Shown here piece by piece: positions 63,125-64,000 of a stretch of DNA of 64,000 bases. The notes beneath the pieces were generated by a model. That model saw only the letters and a list, made by a program, of their open reading frames with translations, had not been told where the DNA came from and did not search any database. The stretch is from NCBI GenBank assembly GCA_030068145.1, contig JAPJBO010000902.1, positions 1 to 64,000 on the forward strand, in the 5' to 3' direction. The position numbers and the translations under genes were made by a program. This stretch comes from Diplonema papillatum (taxonomy: Eukaryota; Euglenozoa; Diplonemea; Diplonemida; Diplonemidae). Within the stretch, counting starts at the first letter, position 1; each line of letters opens with the position of its first letter.

Positions 63125-64000
63125 TGACCGCACTTTAGCAGGCTTTCCCTGGTACCCTGGTGGGTTTTTTACATAAGCTGGCGCTTATGTAGTAGTAGTA
63201 GTAGTATGTGTCGTCTGCCGAAGCAGCCGGAGACAGCAGGCGCAGGGGGCAGGTCTTGCTTTACAATTCTCTTCTTCATGGAGACCCGCCCCGGCAATCC
63301 CGACTGTCCAATCACTGTCGAGAAAGGTTTGTGCCCTATAGTGATGAGGTGGTTGACCAGGCCCCCACGAAGCCTTATACACAACACGGCTACAACACGA
63401 GGATGCAGCCCTGCGTAGGTGTGCACTCAGCCATCACAGGGCCTCAGATCTCGCTACTTGACCTGACACAGCTGCCACCCAGAAGGCCGCAGCAGTAACC
63501 TTCGCAACGAAGGCACGCGCGGCTGAGTGTATGTAGGCGATCCATACAACAGCTGCATGCTTGATCCGAGAGCTCGCTAGGGGAGGTGACACTGCTCACC
63601 TGCCAGTCTCACAACTGACTGCTGCCCCTGGCGCTTATGTAAAAAAAAAAAATACTCGACGTAGCTGCTTCGACTCCGAATGGAAGGGGGGAAATATAGA
63701 GGTAAGGGGCAAATACAATACAAACACAATCTGATTTGTTCTTCGCTTACACCACCGTGTGTTGTTTTCTCACTCAGGATTTTTTGACCTGTTGTGTTTG
63801 TGTGATTTGTCGTGTAGGGGTAGACCCGCATGACCTCACGTCCGTTCAACACGTGGTTCGGTAGTTACAGCACTTGGGATCCCTTCTGTTCTTTGTCGGG
63901 CAGCATCGTCGAGCATTTCCTTTCAAGCTGGCGCTTATGTAAAAAAAAAAAGGAAAGGCAAGCGCACCGGACAACTGCGCAGCCTCGGGGGTCCGCCGGG
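63125..64000. repeat. Families F, B and C, to the right edge
   Basis: A short family-F tail (AGCAGGCTTTCCCTGGTACC), (TAG)5 then family B (63,188-63,435), and a complete-looking family C copy in reverse (63,625-63,950) bounded on both sides by GGCGCTTATGTAAAAAAAA. No gene seen. Confidence 0.8.

Overview
This window reads as nuclear DNA of a unicellular flagellated eukaryote, most likely a diplonemid (Euglenozoa). Three signs point there. A 28-nt stretch at 11,517-11,544 (minus strand) matches, from memory, the 5' part of the diplonemid spliced-leader exon. The SSU rRNA fragment near 24.4-24.65 kb has euglenozoan/discoban-looking variants. A DIRS-like retroelement has the gag-YR-RT order I know from kinetoplastid VIPER/TATE elements. 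Real genes are GC-rich, use GT-AG introns and lie in a sea of minisatellites and dispersed repeats. None of this was checked against a database.

Layout. 1-4.3 kb: DIRS-like retrotransposon on the minus strand (RT-RNase H running off the left edge, tyrosine recombinase, gag), preceded by a ~55-bp repeat array. 4.6-6.05 kb: a 1.07-kb element with 35-bp terminal inverted repeats holding two tRNA-like Pol III modules. 6.28-11.1 kb: PIF1 helicase-OTU protein of Helitron type, frameshifted once. 11.45-12.5 kb: palindrome, spliced-leader-like sequence and a Cys/His-rich gene inside a repeat that recurs as a short version at 36.5 kb. 13.7-18.8 kb: DRC1 (axonemal nexin-dynein regulatory complex), two exons, flanked by partial copies of its own ends. 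19-21 kb: foldback arrays. 21.5-25.3 kb: two-exon ankyrin gene whose 2.1-kb intron holds a 98-bp array, a LINE fragment and SSU rRNA pieces. 25.4-34.4 kb: dispersed repeats, a ubiquitin-like ORF and LSU rRNA fragments. 34.5-35.5 kb: decayed Crypton-type recombinase. 36.0-38.3 kb: two-exon gene with PYM-like features. 38.5-43.5 kb: repeats. 43.5-52.1 kb: poly(A) polymerase gene with giant introns containing minisatellites, TTAA-type MITEs and a 5'-truncated LINE. 52-55.6 kb: repeats and a long hairpin. 55.7-60.1 kb: membrane sulfotransferase flanked by partial copies. 60.2-60.6 kb: antisense LSU rRNA fragment. 62.0-63.04 kb: last exon of an unidentified gene followed by a tandem array of its own 3' end.

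The most unusual pattern is recurrent 'edge duplication'. For at least four genes (DRC1, ankyrin, sulfotransferase, the 62.6-kb gene) tandem truncated copies of the gene boundary lie outside one intact innermost copy: 5' pieces upstream, 3' pieces downstream. A PAP exon is duplicated too. I do not know a named mechanism for this; it is the best candidate here for something undescribed.
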